Shown here in pieces: positions 1 through 9,255 of a stretch of 31,687 bases of DNA. The notes beneath the pieces were generated by a model. The model had not been told where the DNA came from, did not search any database, and saw only the letters and a program-made list of their open reading frames with translations. The position numbers and the translations under genes are program-made. Position 1 is the first letter of the stretch; every line of letters starts with the position of its first letter. The stretch comes from Chara braunii (Eukaryota; Streptophyta; Charophyceae; Charales; Characeae), in contig BFEA01000003.1 of assembly GCA_003427395.1 (NCBI GenBank), positions 5,262,418 through 5,294,104 on the forward strand. The letters run 5' to 3'.

Positions 1-58
<58 letters not shown>
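1..58. repeat. (CT)n microsatellite inside the 3' LTR
   Basis: An uninterrupted CT dinucleotide tract runs to base 58, directly before the LTR sequence CCGATGCGGACA. The same tract lies at the same place in the right LTR, so it was part of the element at insertion. Confidence 0.97.
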
Positions 59-60
<2 letters not shown>

Positions 61-1103
61 ATGCGGACAGTCCGTCGTCACGCACCAACCCACGAAGTTG
101 TTACCCCGCTTAGTCCTCCCGCATTCGTCGGATTCGCCCGCGCCCACAGTCTGTCGTGGCCCACGTCAATCCCGCGTTGGCACCAGCCCGTTGGGTCGCC
201 CAACTCCGACTCTACTCACCTCTTACTTCGCTCGTGTGCCGACCCTTCCTGATCGCGCAACCTCGAGCTTCCAACAACGGGTTAAGAGAGCTAACTAATC
301 GCGCAGCCTGAATTTATAGCGTGCATGCATGCGCGAAGGACACGGAATTACCAGAACTTAGAGCGGGGATTAGAGAGGGAGCGCCTGCGTTCTCCATGAT
401 CAGGCCGCGGCGTAGGGGACGTAGCCCTTCTCCACGCAACGATCCGAGCATGCAAACCATGGTTCACAAAAATCACAGCAAGAGGAAGAGAGGGAGGGCG
501 GGAAAGACGAAGCGCAAGAAGAAAGATACAGTTACAATGGCGCCTGCCCAAAATTACAGTTACACCAACGATTACAGACGCCGATTAATGAGAGTTCGGT
601 TGCAGCCGCGCGAAGAAGTGCGTGAACAAAAAGCGCCATGCGGCTGGAAAAATCCTAATTACTAAATTCCTAAATTCCTAAATTCCTATCTAATGCGAAA
701 AAGCAAAAGGCACAAATTCAAGAAGGAAAGTCCGAAATTCCGAGAGCCATCGGGGCTCGACAAAAATTCAAAAAGGTTTCAAAAGAAAATTAAAAATGAG
801 CGCAGCAATTTTCCGCGCGATGTCCGCGCCCAAAAAGATCGAAACCGAACCGAAAGAAACGACGTCGATATTTATTAATCGCGCGCGCGGTGGCGTGCCA
901 GACATCCATCCGACCAATCACTCAACCGGCCGTCCCAGGATACACCCAGCCCCGAAGAAGCGACGGAAAAGACGAAGAAGGAAGGGTACTGATGCAATTT
1001 TCCACCGATCCCGATTTCCCGTAATTGGCCCAATCTTCCCAGCTTAGGACCCCTCGTTGCAACCGCGCAGAAACTCGCGCGTTACAGAAAGTGGTTCGTC
1101 ACA
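1..1103 (-). repeat. 3' LTR (left copy), truncated by the window start
   Basis: This segment aligns along its length with 10867-11774 in the same orientation. The shared homology stops exactly at the CACA at 1100-1103, which is the TGTG start of the LTR on the minus strand. It carries about 168 bp (roughly 415-582) and about 17 bp (roughly 813-829, between short CCGCGC direct repeats) that the right copy lacks, and one extra copy of a short CTAAATTC repeat near 665-688. It starts inside a CT microsatellite, so its true length is unknown but exceeds 1.1 kb. Confidence 0.9.
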
Positions 1104-1112
1104 TATGTGACG
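1097..1112. repeat. 16-bp perfect palindrome at the inner edge of the 3' LTR
   Basis: The LTR end CGTCACA is followed by TA and then by its own inverse TGTGACG, giving CGTCACATATGTGACG. The inverse runs on as TGTGACGCCCAGGGG, which resembles the 5' start of a plus-strand gypsy-type LTR. No polypurine tract lies where one would be expected (minus strand above 1103). Confidence 0.8.
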
Positions 1113-1348
1113 CCCAGGGGGTTCCAATATTAGCAAGCTCCTGTTTGCTTGTTGACATGTGTCGATTTCTCTAATCGATCGACACGCGGAGCACTTCACT
1201 TTATGCCACTTACCGTTCGATTGCGTGCAGACGTCATCCAACGTGGCAACTTTGCTCTTCTACTAGTTCCTCAGATTGGGCTCTCGACGATCCAAGGACG
1301 GGATTTTTCTCGTGTCGTTATTGCGACACGCATCCATTACCGGTTGCA

Positions 1349-1843
1349 TCAGTAATTAACTGGAAGGGGAAAAGGGAGCCGGTGCATGGCGGCATGGCGG
1401 GGTGGAGGGCTTAGGGGTAGCGGGGGCAGGAACCTTTCCATCCCAGATTCTGGAAGCGCTTGGTAGCGGACAATGCAGTGGAAGCGGGGAAAACGGTTGC
1501 CAGTGCGAGGGAGGGACGCGAGGTAATCAGGATAGAGGGTGGTGAGAGTTCGGAAAAGTGTCGTGCGGAAACGATCGCGATCTTCGCAGGCGGGGATGGT
1601 CCCCGTTACTATGCAATAAACCTCGATCATATTGTGGCCTCGCCACGCGACACTAAGGAGCAAAACATGGAGGCAGAAGGTTGGGACGGCGCACTGAATG
1701 GAGGGGTGGGGGTGCACTACTATAGCAAAGCGAGCAGCATAGAAGTGGCGGAAGGCGTCGCGGGGGAACGGATTAGAGGAGAACGTAACGGGGGTGGTGA
1801 GCTGGCGAAGGGTGAGGTATTCAAGGGGACGACGAGAGAGCAA
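1349..1843 (-). pseudogene. Possible ORF3 C-terminus or third copy of domain X
   Basis: This 164-residue open stretch overlaps the ORF3 tail by 23 bases in a different frame. Its first 75 residues (around RDAFRHFYAARFAIVVHP and LHVLLLSVAWRGHN) can be laid without gaps on the domain found at 11775-12089, keeping some Phe, Ile, Pro, Leu and Val positions, at roughly 15 percent identity. It is followed by TLFRTLTTLYPDYLASLP and a stretch before the LTR. The match is in the twilight zone, so homology is only a suggestion. It could also be chance open frame in GC-rich DNA. Confidence 0.3.
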
Positions 1844-3299
1844 TCAGGGACGAAGACCGATCGCCCATATCGGTACGTTGGCGAACTGAAGGACGGGTTG
1901 GGGAGGAGGGGTATCGGCTCCGTCGCCTCGTTGATGAGGTCGGAGTCGTGGCCGTGAGGTCGCCATGTTCTGGTCGGGGCGGCTCCGGATCTCGGTTTGG
2001 GTCATCGTAGACGTGCAAGCTTGCCCCGCTCGCAAACTCTAGCTTCCTCTTCCCGGCCGCGGTTTCTTCTCTTTTGCGGGCCGCCTCTGGATCTTCAGCC
2101 TCCGTGCCCGTGCGCAGCACTTCTTCCGGCACAGCTTCCCACTCCGATTCCGCAGGTTCTTCTTCGTTCTCCTCTTCTCCTTCCTCTTCTTCTTCTTCTT
2201 CTTCGCTCTGCTCCCCCTCGCTATGCTCGCTATAGCTTCCTTCTTCGGGGGTTTCGTCCTCTTCTCCTTCGTCGTCTTCTTCTTCTTCTTCGCTCTGCTC
2301 CCCCTCGCTATGCTCGCTATAGCTTCCGACGGCGGGATGCGCTCGGTGGCTCCCTCCACACAAGCCGACCACTGGAGATATGGCGTCAATGTGCGAGAAA
2401 GCACATAAGGAATCGGGTGCTCGTCGTCTTGCGAGATGATGTCGAGAGGGAGATCGTCCGCCAGCTGCGCTACCGGGATCGTGAGTTCTTGCGCGATGAG
2501 TTCCTGATGTCCGGGCCGCACTATACCGAACAAAAACGCGAGGAGTTCTCCCTCCATGTTGGTTCGCCAAGCCTGGATGAACAGCAACTCCAGGCGCTCT
2601 ATGCAAGGCGGGCGCGCCTCGTCCTCGGTCCACGTCAGTCGTACCTCAACCAAGCACAGTGAAAGCTCGACGAAGTCTTCGCGCCACAGGTCCCAGTGTG
2701 GGGAATGAATGTCGGTGACAACAAGGGTCGTTAGACAGTAGGAAAGGCGAGGATGGATATCGGACTGCCAGAAGGTGGGGAAGGTGGAGGGGAGATCAAA
2801 AACAGAGATCGAAGAGAGACTCATTGGGGGCGAGGGAAGGGAACAACAACAGGGAGAACCGCCGACGGATCACGCTGGTACACCCGAAGGCCGTCGTATT
2901 TGATTGCTCGCGTCGCTGCGACCGTGTCCCCGGGATGAGCCAATGCTGGGTCCACTCGGCGACCAGATCGTTTGCCCACGCACGCAGCGATGTCTTCACT
3001 GCCGAATGCCGTAACGGGAGGAGTGTGGAGAGATCGCCGCTGAAGTTGATGACGATCGATATGCGGCTGATACCTGGCACCGCTCGCTGATGAACTGCTA
3101 CTGCCTCAGCCAGTACCACTACGTTGGGCCGACCTTCGATTCTGAACACCGCTGCTGCATACACGCCTTCCGTGCAGAAAAAGTGCGCAAGCCGCCGAAG
3201 ATCCGGACTGAGGCGGGGATGATAGACTTGCCGGATCGTCAATCGATCGCGGGGCGCAAGCGATGCTTCGCTGAGGGCTCTCTCCTCCAAAAAACTCAT
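1821..3299 (-). pseudogene. ORF3 of the element: unknown protein with acidic repeat tail
   Basis: This frame begins at ATG 3299 (GCCATGAG), overlapping the pol stop as ATGA. It starts MSFLEERALSEASLAPRDRL and continues through AHFFCTEGVYAAAVFRIEGR and SLRAWANDLVAEWTQHWLIP. It shifts near 2830-2940 to a second stretch (HWDLWREDFVELSLCLVEV, LELLFIQAWRTNMEGELLAF) and shifts again near 2335 to a Glu/Ser-rich tail with two copies of SYSEHSEGEQSEEEEE, ending in a basic/Pro/Ser-rich end. I do not recognise the family. There is no clear signal peptide or strong membrane helix, so an envelope protein is not supported in spite of the env-like position. Two nearby frameshifts make the exact protein uncertain. 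Confidence 0.55.
2183..2327 (-). repeat. 87-bp in-frame tandem repeat in the ORF3 tail
   Basis: Two near-identical blocks end at 2240 and 2327, giving a period of 87 bp (29 codons). Each codes SYSEHSEGEQS followed by a Glu run on the minus strand. The neighbouring frame reads the same DNA as Lys/Arg runs. The Glu frame is preferred because the sequence after it (EWEAVPEEVLRTGTEAEDPE) looks like normal protein. Confidence 0.85.
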
Positions 3300-4698
3300 G
3301 GCGATGGCGACGGAAAGGCAGAGAGGGAGCAAGAGGAAGAGGGGGATGGTGGAGAGTCAGAGCCGTCGTCCTTGGCTTCCTCGGAAGGAGAGATGGAGGG
3401 AGAAGGGGACGGAGCAGAGGGGAGGAGGCGAAGATAGGACACGTGGCGTGTGATCGGGCGGGCCGATCGGCTGCCAGAGACTTCAAGGGCGAGACGCACG
3501 GTGTCCACACCATTGGGGCCGAGCTCAATCACGCGATATCGCCTGAAGAATCGTGGCGCTAACTTACCCTGGCGATACATTTTCTCACCTACACCACGTC
3601 CCCCAATTTGTACCGAGGCCGTGGACCCGCATTCCCATTTCGGGCCTCGTGGCTCCGGACCTGTCGGCCTTGGGCTAGTTCAGTCATTTTCTGTCGTTTT
3701 CGGGCTAGCCTGGGCAGTGACTGTTCCATTAGCTCTAGGTGTCGTTTGGCCTTGTCCCTAGCCGTGGCCCTGGTGGGCCGTCGGTTCAATGTAGACTCGT
3801 CCGAGAGGCTTGGTATTGAAACGCAAGCGACGCTATTGGTTCTTAATTGGAAGGGGCTCAGCCGTGTCGATTCGTGGGGCGTTCCACGATGGACCGCCAG
3901 GATGTGATCGACGATATCGGGCCAGGGTCTCGGATCCCGTGCCGCAATGTTTCGTCGCAACGCTGTCCTTATCACCCGGTTAGCGTTTTCGACCAGTCCA
4001 TTGGATTATGACATATGGGGTGCAGTGTTACGTATGGCGACGCCATGTAGGACCAGATTCCTTAGTACTTCTCCCCTGAATTTAGCCTCGTTGTCGATCA
4101 GGATTTCTTCCGTATCCTGATGCATCCCGAGGAAACGGTTGACATACCGTGCGATTTCCGTGGCTTGCCGCGTGCGACAAGGATACGCTTTGATCCATTT
4201 CGAGAAATGGTCGACAAATACCAATAGGATTGAATATTCGTAGCTATTAGGGCCAGGGGGCACCACTATGTCGGTAGTGTTCATGCTCACTCTTTGAAAT
4301 GGCCATTCAACAACCGTGGGCACTATCAATCTTGGCGGGTGAATCGGCGCCTTGTCAGCGGCGCAGACTTGACAGTTGGCGACAATGTATTTCACATCGT
4401 CGCGGATATTGGACCAATACCACTCATTTTTGTCGATAGTGGACTCCGTGATTCGTACGGCAACATGGGACGCAGTCTCCTCGTGGGCTGTCTTAACCCA
4501 GTCGTACCGCATGAACGGATGCGGCACTACCATCCAAATCCCACTGCCGTCCGTTTTTCGTTTTTCTAATCTACCCTCTATCCATCGATAATCCCGAGCC
4601 CTTTCGTTGGCCCTCCTCCGATCTTTCTTAGTGAAATCCTGGAGGGGGTTACCTACTAGGGTGGCAATCAAGGCAATATCCGTCCATACTTCGGCCCT
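3296..4698 (-). pseudogene. Integrase of the Ty3/gypsy element, broken
   Basis: The N-terminal zinc module is H63-x5-H69 with C100-x2-C103 (VANCQVC), numbered from the Met at 4671. The catalytic core follows, with NTTD (D134), SILLVFVDHFSKWIKAYP, LIDNEAKF (D193) and SNGLVENANR (E228), so all three DDE residues are present. The C-terminal part includes PWPDIVDHILAVHRGTPHE, then YKLGDVV and, after a one-base shift near 3580-3590, MYRQGKLAPRFFRRYRVIEL, a GPY/F-like module. A TAA at 4006-4008 sits five codons before the catalytic Glu, and a TAG (3589-3591) precedes the shift. The final stop TGA (3296-3298) overlaps the ATG of ORF3. Confidence 0.9.
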
Positions 4699-5040
4699 TC
4701 AAAACTTTCGGGTCTTTTTCAATCCTTCTGACGTCGCATCCAAGAAGCGAGCCTCGGTCGGAATCTTGTTGGTCCGGCACAAGGGGCACAACCACGGTTT
4801 ACTATCGTTTCTGTATTGGATGCACAAGCCATGGGCTCGTGCAACACACTGTCGACAATATATCCAATCGACATACCCTTCCCCATTAGGACACGTGGAG
4901 ACTGAGTATACGTGGGAGATGGCTTCGCAAAAATAGCAAAATTTGTCAGGCAGGGAGAGGAGAGACGAAGAGGAAGGAGGGGAGAGAGGGGTAGTGGGGT
5001 TACCTCCGTCACCCATCGCCACCGTTTTGCTTCTTACCAC
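4699..5040 (-). CDS. PHD-type zinc finger segment between RNase H and integrase
   Basis: This 113-residue stretch is in the integrase frame and separated from integrase only by a TGA. It shows C35-x2-C38, C62-x2-C65, H70-x2-C73 and C85-x2-C88, with W83 two residues before C85 (PWLCPLCR). That is the C4HC3 cross-brace layout and Trp position of a PHD finger (DNA 4777-4938). Cellular PHD fingers read histone H3 tails. In a retrotransposon such a module could help choose chromatin at the integration site, as chromodomains do in chromoviruses; that role is inference. It is distinct from the HHCC zinc module of integrase, which lies further along. An unusual RING or another treble-clef finger is the alternative. 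Confidence 0.65.
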   Translation of the reverse strand: MVRSKTVAMGDGGNPTTPLSPPSSSSLLSLPDKFCYFCEAISHVYSVSTCPNGEGYVDWIYCRQCVARAHGLCIQYRNDSKPWLCPLCRTNKIPTEARFLDATSEGLKKTRKF

Positions 5041-5701
5041 GTGGGAGAACTGCCACTTGTCCGTATTTAGGCTCGTTGGTTAGGTCTGGCTCCTTCCATG
5101 GTGTAATTTCCTCGCCCTTTGGTACCTTGACAGGTTGGTGTAGACGTGTCAGCCCGTCCTCGTTGCCGTGCCTCTCTGTCTTTCGATGGACGATATCGAA
5201 GTCGTATTCTTGTAGTCGCACCGCCCAACGGCCAATCATGCCCGTGTAGTTGGTGAGTTTCTTCAGCGCTAGCAGAGGCTCGTGATCCGTTACGAGGCGA
5301 AATTTCTGTCCGTAGAGATACGGGTGGAAGTGTTGGATTCCCCAAACTACCGCATAGCACTCGCCTTAAGGTGCGGAGTCGTTTCTTCGTTCGCCCGGTA
5401 CGGTTTGCGAAGCGTACTCGATGACGTGTTCTCGACCATCGTTCCCCTTCTGTGCTAGAATAGCGGAAATAGCTTCCGGTTGCCAGTTCGTGATGAGAAT
5501 GAACTGCTTCGAGGGGTCCGGCCGAATCAAAATAGGGGCCGTTGCCAGAGCGTCTTTGAGGGTTGCAAAGGCCTGCTGGCACTCCGCGTCCCAACTGAGA
5601 GGTTGGTCCTTCCGTAACAGGTTCGTTAGTGGTCGTGCAATCGCGGCAAAACCCTTGATGAAGCGCCGATAGTACGACGCCCGTCCCAAGAAGGCTCGAA
5701 C
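5009..5701 (-). pseudogene. RNase H domain of pol, catalytically damaged
   Basis: The frame follows RT without a shift: VRAFLGRASYYRRFIKGF, then PLSWDAECQQAF, then FILITNWQPEAISAILAQKG, then GECYAVVWGIQHFHPYLYG and RLVTDHEPLLAL. This is the RNase H of Ty3/gypsy elements, which removes RNA from the RNA-DNA hybrid. The first catalytic Asp (normally LITDWQPEA) is Asn, coded by AAC. The second acidic residue lies next to a TAA at 5366-5368, probably from a Glu codon. The third, TDHEPL, is kept. The domain ends at 5009 and overlaps the next frame by 32 bases. Confidence 0.88.
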
Positions 5702-6550
5702 CTACGTCAATGACGTGGGAACCGGGGCTTCCTTCACCGCCGCAACTTTTCTCGAGTCTGGCCGCAATCCTCCATGTGTCACGACGTAGCCCAAGAACAA
5801 AATTTCTGAGAGGAAAAATTCGCTTTTTTCGAACGCAATCTTGAACCCAGCATCTCTCAGTGCGCCCAATGTCCATTCAATGTGTTGCGCGTGCCCGTGA
5901 AAGGTCTCCGAATAGACCAGGATGTCGTCCATGTAAACGATCACACAGAAGTTGATGATCCCTTGCATCAACCGTGTCTTGTTGACGAAATTCTGGAACG
6001 TCATCTTCATCGCTCACTGAAACGTGGCAGGCGCATTGCAAATCCCCATCGGACACCAAACCCACTGCCACGTGCCCTCAAACAACACAAAGGCCGTTTT
6101 CGGTCGATCTTCTTCCCTTACCAGAATATGATGGAAACCACGTCGAATATCAAACTTGCTGAAATAATTAGTGCACCCAATCGCATCCAACAAATCATCA
6201 ACATGGGGGAGGGGATACACATCCTTGATCGTGATTTCATTCAGCTTGCGATAGTCAATGCAAATGCGAATCGCCCCGTTTTTCTTTGGTACTAATACTA
6301 CGGGAAAGGACCAAGGTCCGGTGGCGGGTTCAATCCAACCACTGGCTTCAAACTCCCGAATTCGTTCGAGAACCTTTTTGCGTTCAATCAAGGAATAGCG
6401 ATAAGGTTTGCAATGAATCGGGGAGTGATTTCCTATCTGAATTTCATGTTGGATTACTAACGACAACCCAACGTCAGTGTCTGACACACTAATCGCTCCT
6501 TGATATTCCGTTAGAATATCCGCAATTACTTGGTGGATTTCATCCGGCAC
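5702..6550 (-). pseudogene. pol: Reverse transcriptase domain of pol
   Basis: The sequence carries the standard Ty3/gypsy RT blocks in order: SGWIEPATGPWSFPVVLVPK, RICIDYRKLNEITIKDVYPL, a block with the catalytic Asp (YFSKFDIRRGFHHI), KTAFVLFEGTWQW, MGICNAPATFQ, and the YMDD box (VYMDDILVYS, near 5916-5934). It would copy element RNA into DNA. The catalytic aspartates are kept, but the frame is cut by a TGA at 6011-6013 where gypsy elements usually have Arg (FQRAM), and by a TAG at 5702-5704 where Glu is usual before VRAFLG. All parts lie in one frame, so the lesions are point nonsense changes rather than shifts. Confidence 0.92.
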
Positions 6551-7289
6551 ATATTGTGGAACGCGTAGTTCAAAAAGTTGGTCCTAGATCCGAACGTCAA
6601 TCTGTTTCGTGTTCGCCTGTTTTGTAAAGTCGGGTGGAGGCGCCGAGATGAATGAGTGATCCGATCGCCAGGAGAACACCATGGCCATCATCTGAGCATC
6701 TTCTTATCGGATTGCCACGTGTCCTTCCGGGGTAATTCCGTCGCAAACATGCTGTCATGGCACTTCCTTAGTTGCAATCTTTATTCCCAGTCCGTTTGTT
6801 TCCGCTTCAAAACGCCCAGGGGGTTCCAGAGAGCTTGCTTCCGCCCCCAAGCGTAACAACCTCACTTCTTTAGCCGATGTTAGTAAAGACTTAGGTAGTT
6901 TCGTAATGTCGCAATAATGCTTTTTGTCGCTATACCTGGCGAGGAGAGGGGTGATCCCTTCGTACAGAGTTTGAGGGGGTTCCAAATAGTCGACCATCCT
7001 CGAAATCTGCACGAGGGGCTCTCCCAAGATCATCGCCTTGGTCCTTTGAACTTTTCGGCTGATCAGTTGCATTGTTCTCGCTATCGTTTTGGGCGGCGGG
7101 TAGTAAACGCGTTGTCGTACCAATTTCAAGATCTCCGGATCATCTTCGTCACTGCTTTCCGCATCATCAGTTAATGGCTTCCCTTCTGCGGGTTCGTCCC
7201 AGGAGATCATGCGGAGAGTCCCTGCCATCATCGGCGAAACCCGCGGAACCGCGTTAATAGTAGTGCGAAGGGTCAATCGCATGGGCACC
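6551..7289 (-). pseudogene. Protease-RT connector of pol
   Basis: The pol frame continues from the protease with MPMRLTLRTTINAVPRVS and runs 177 residues to a stop at 6755. It then resumes through further stops with a stretch containing DFTKQANTKQIDVRI before the RT start. The segment is acidic near its beginning (DDAESSDEDDPEILKLVRQR) and has no recognised catalytic motif. It corresponds to the variable spacer between protease and RT in Ty3/gypsy polyproteins. It is in the same frame as RT, which shows that pro and pol were one polyprotein. Confidence 0.6.
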
Positions 7290-7893
7290 GCGTAGGGTTT
7301 TCCTCCTGTATTTCATAGGACGATCGATCGTCGTTCGAAATCCAGGTTTGCTCGCAACGCCACAAGAGCGGGAAGTCCGAAAAGAACGTCGTATGTATTA
7401 ACATCTAGTACTACGACATTCCCAAGCGCGTGTACTTTTCCTAATCGGAAGGCAACGTTGGTCATTCTCCCCACAGTTTTAATCTTTTCCTCATCTGCCG
7501 AGACGAGCTAATCTTTCTCGGTGAGCATGATCATATCGTTTTTCCTGCCTACCCTTTCGACCACTCTTAGTGAAATAGGCAACACAGCTGCTCCTGAGTT
7601 TATAATGGCGTTGTAAGGAATTCCCCATATTTCTATATCGCCCTCTGCGGATTTCCACGGATGGGTTTAATCCGTAGGAAATGATCGTCTTTCTGAATTA
7701 ATCCTATCCGTATCGGATCGGGAGTGCTTGTTGGGTTTTCTTCCGGCGCGGGGCCTTTGGCTTTGACGTTCGGTGCTCGGGCGAGAGCGAATCGCTTTCG
7801 ATTCGCTTTAAAGTGCTGTAACATTCGCTCGTTGGCTTGCTCGGAGATCGAGAGTAGATGACCGATCGGAAGGGGAATCCAATGGTCCAAGAC
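7290..7893 (-). pseudogene. Aspartic protease region of pol, broken
   Basis: The gag frame continues past its TGA down to about 7655, where the reading shifts. The new frame reads GDIEIWGIPYNAIINSGAAV and later VNTYDVLFGLPALVALRANL, the two hallmark blocks of a retroelement aspartic protease (DSGA near the start, YDVLLG about 80 residues later). This enzyme would cut the Gag-Pol polyprotein. The catalytic Asp of DSGA is replaced by Asn, so it would be inactive. In-frame stops follow near 7508 (TAG) and 7313 (TGA, where CGA for Arg is the likely original). The family assignment rests on these motifs and on the position between gag and RT. Confidence 0.75.
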
Positions 7894-9255
7894 TCAGATG
7901 ATGTTTAGCACATCGATCTCTCCTGTGACGAAGGTGGATCCTCCCGACTCCATTTCTTCTAAGGACGGTCGCCACTCCACCACCTCTTTTGGTTCTGACG
8001 CTGGTCTGATTGTTCTGATCATTCCTAGTCCANGATATCCCAGCGACACATACTGATCTAGCGAAATTAGCTCGGCGGTCTCTTCCGTGGTGGCCAAGAC
8101 ACTTCCCCCACCCTCTACTTCTTCCATCAAGGCTCCGACTCGTCCAGGTCCATTGGCGATGGGGGCCACAGCCATAGGTGTGACTCCGATCCGCTGTTGT
8201 GGGGGTCGGTGGGGGCAATCACGGGCTAGATGTCCGGGCTGATGACAGGCGTAGCAAACATTCAGATTGTTCGCAGCTCCNCNGAGAGCAGGGGCANGGG
8301 CTAATCCTTGTTGCATCGGAGGGGCACGCACCGCAATAGGTCGCATGTTCCTCATCATGGCTTCCAGCCGAGCATTGTGCTCTCGTTGTTCCTTTTTGCT
8401 TTCTTGGATCAAACTAATCAAAGTTTTGGTTAGTTCGAAAATGACCGCTGATTCGTTTGATCGTACAGGGGCCTCTACCGACGGCGGGGGTAATGTCCTG
8501 ACGGGTGGGGGCATCATAGGAGCAGAGATGCTCGGAGTCTCACTTATGATTACTCGTTTGGGGCCTATCTGTTCCATATAGGTGACAGGTCCTGATACAA
8601 ACCCCATGTTTTCAAATTTGTTTTGTAAGGCAGCCAGCTCTGCTCTTGCTCGAGCGAGCTCGGTGGAATCTCCGTCTCTAGGGTAATCTTCTCCTTCCAA
8701 GAAGTTCGCTGCGAACTTCCGTTCCATTTCTTCCGCAACAGCCATAATTTGGTGTAGCGTATGGGTGACGGGGGAAAACTGCTTTCGCAACTTAGCCCTT
8801 ATTGTCCGACTGCGGAGTCCGTCAATGAACAGATCTCTCCCTACTTGTTCACCTCGCTCAGTTTTTACGAACATTCGGTAGAACCGGTTTCGATATTTCG
8901 CAACGGATTCGAGCGGTTTTTGCACTCGGTCCTTGATCATGTACAGCGCTTGCTCAGGGTGGACATAATCAAATCGATTCATGAAATCCCATTCGAAGGT
9001 CGGGAGATCCACCCGTACATAGGTGCTATACCAATGATGAGTGTCTCCTCCCATTCGAGCCGGAATGTTGATCTGTGCTTCGTGATCATCGTACTGTTGT
9101 GCTCTAAGCGTGGCCAGCCATGCTCCTGCGAGATGGTGCGCCGGATCAAATAGATAGAAATTTGGTGGCGACATGGGAGCTCGTGCACGTGGGGCAGGTT
9201 GATTAGGTGGATAAACATTTTGTTGCGGACCCGGATTTTGCACGTTGGCAACCAT
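7894..9255 (-). CDS. gag: Gag polyprotein of the Ty3/gypsy element
   Basis: This is an open frame of 453 residues, the structural protein that would package element RNA in cytoplasmic particles. A capsid-like region lies at about residues 30-200, including PTFEWDFMNRF and LFIDGLRS, typical of the retrotransposon gag domain. A proline-rich hinge follows, then an acidic/basic coiled-coil-like stretch (LIQESKKEQREHNARLEAMM). Near residue 340 is a perfect CCHC knuckle, CYACHQPGHLARDC (about 8215-8256), which would bind RNA. The frame is open upstream to about 9346 without another ATG, so the ATG at 9255 is chosen. It ends at a TGA, but the same frame continues to 7633, suggesting a gag-pro fusion. 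Four bases are ambiguous (8033, 8281, 8283, 8297). Confidence 0.88.
   Translation of the reverse strand: MVANVQNPGPQQNVYPPNQPAPRARAPMSPPNFYLFDPAHHLAGAWLATLRAQQYDDHEAQINIPARMGGDTHHWYSTYVRVDLPTFEWDFMNRFDYVHPEQALYMIKDRVQKPLESVAKYRNRFYRMFVKTERGEQVGRDLFIDGLRSRTIRAKLRKQFSPVTHTLHQIMAVAEEMERKFAANFLEGEDYPRDGDSTELARARAELAALQNKFENMGFVSGPVTYMEQIGPKRVIISETPSISAPMMPPPVRTLPPPSVEAPVRSNESAVIFELTKTLISLIQESKKEQREHNARLEAMMRNMRPIAVRAPPMQQGLAXAPALXGAANNLNVCYACHQPGHLARDCPHRPPQQRIGVTPMAVAPIANGPGRVGALMEEVEGGGSVLATTEETAELISLDQYVSLGYXGLGMIRTIRPASEPKEVVEWRPSLEEMESGGSTFVTGEIDVLNII

Noticed and set aside
1106-1350. Solo plus-strand LTR starting TGTGACGCCC
   Set aside because: No convincing CA end or target duplication could be seen. 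It is kept only as a question in the palindrome finding.
2039-2337. Lys/Arg-rich reading of the ORF3 tail
   Set aside because: It is the out-of-frame reading of GAA repeats. The Glu frame continues into balanced protein sequence.
1997-2662. 221-codon plus-strand frame rich in Leu, Arg and Phe
   Set aside because: It is the antisense shadow of the ORF3 acidic tail.
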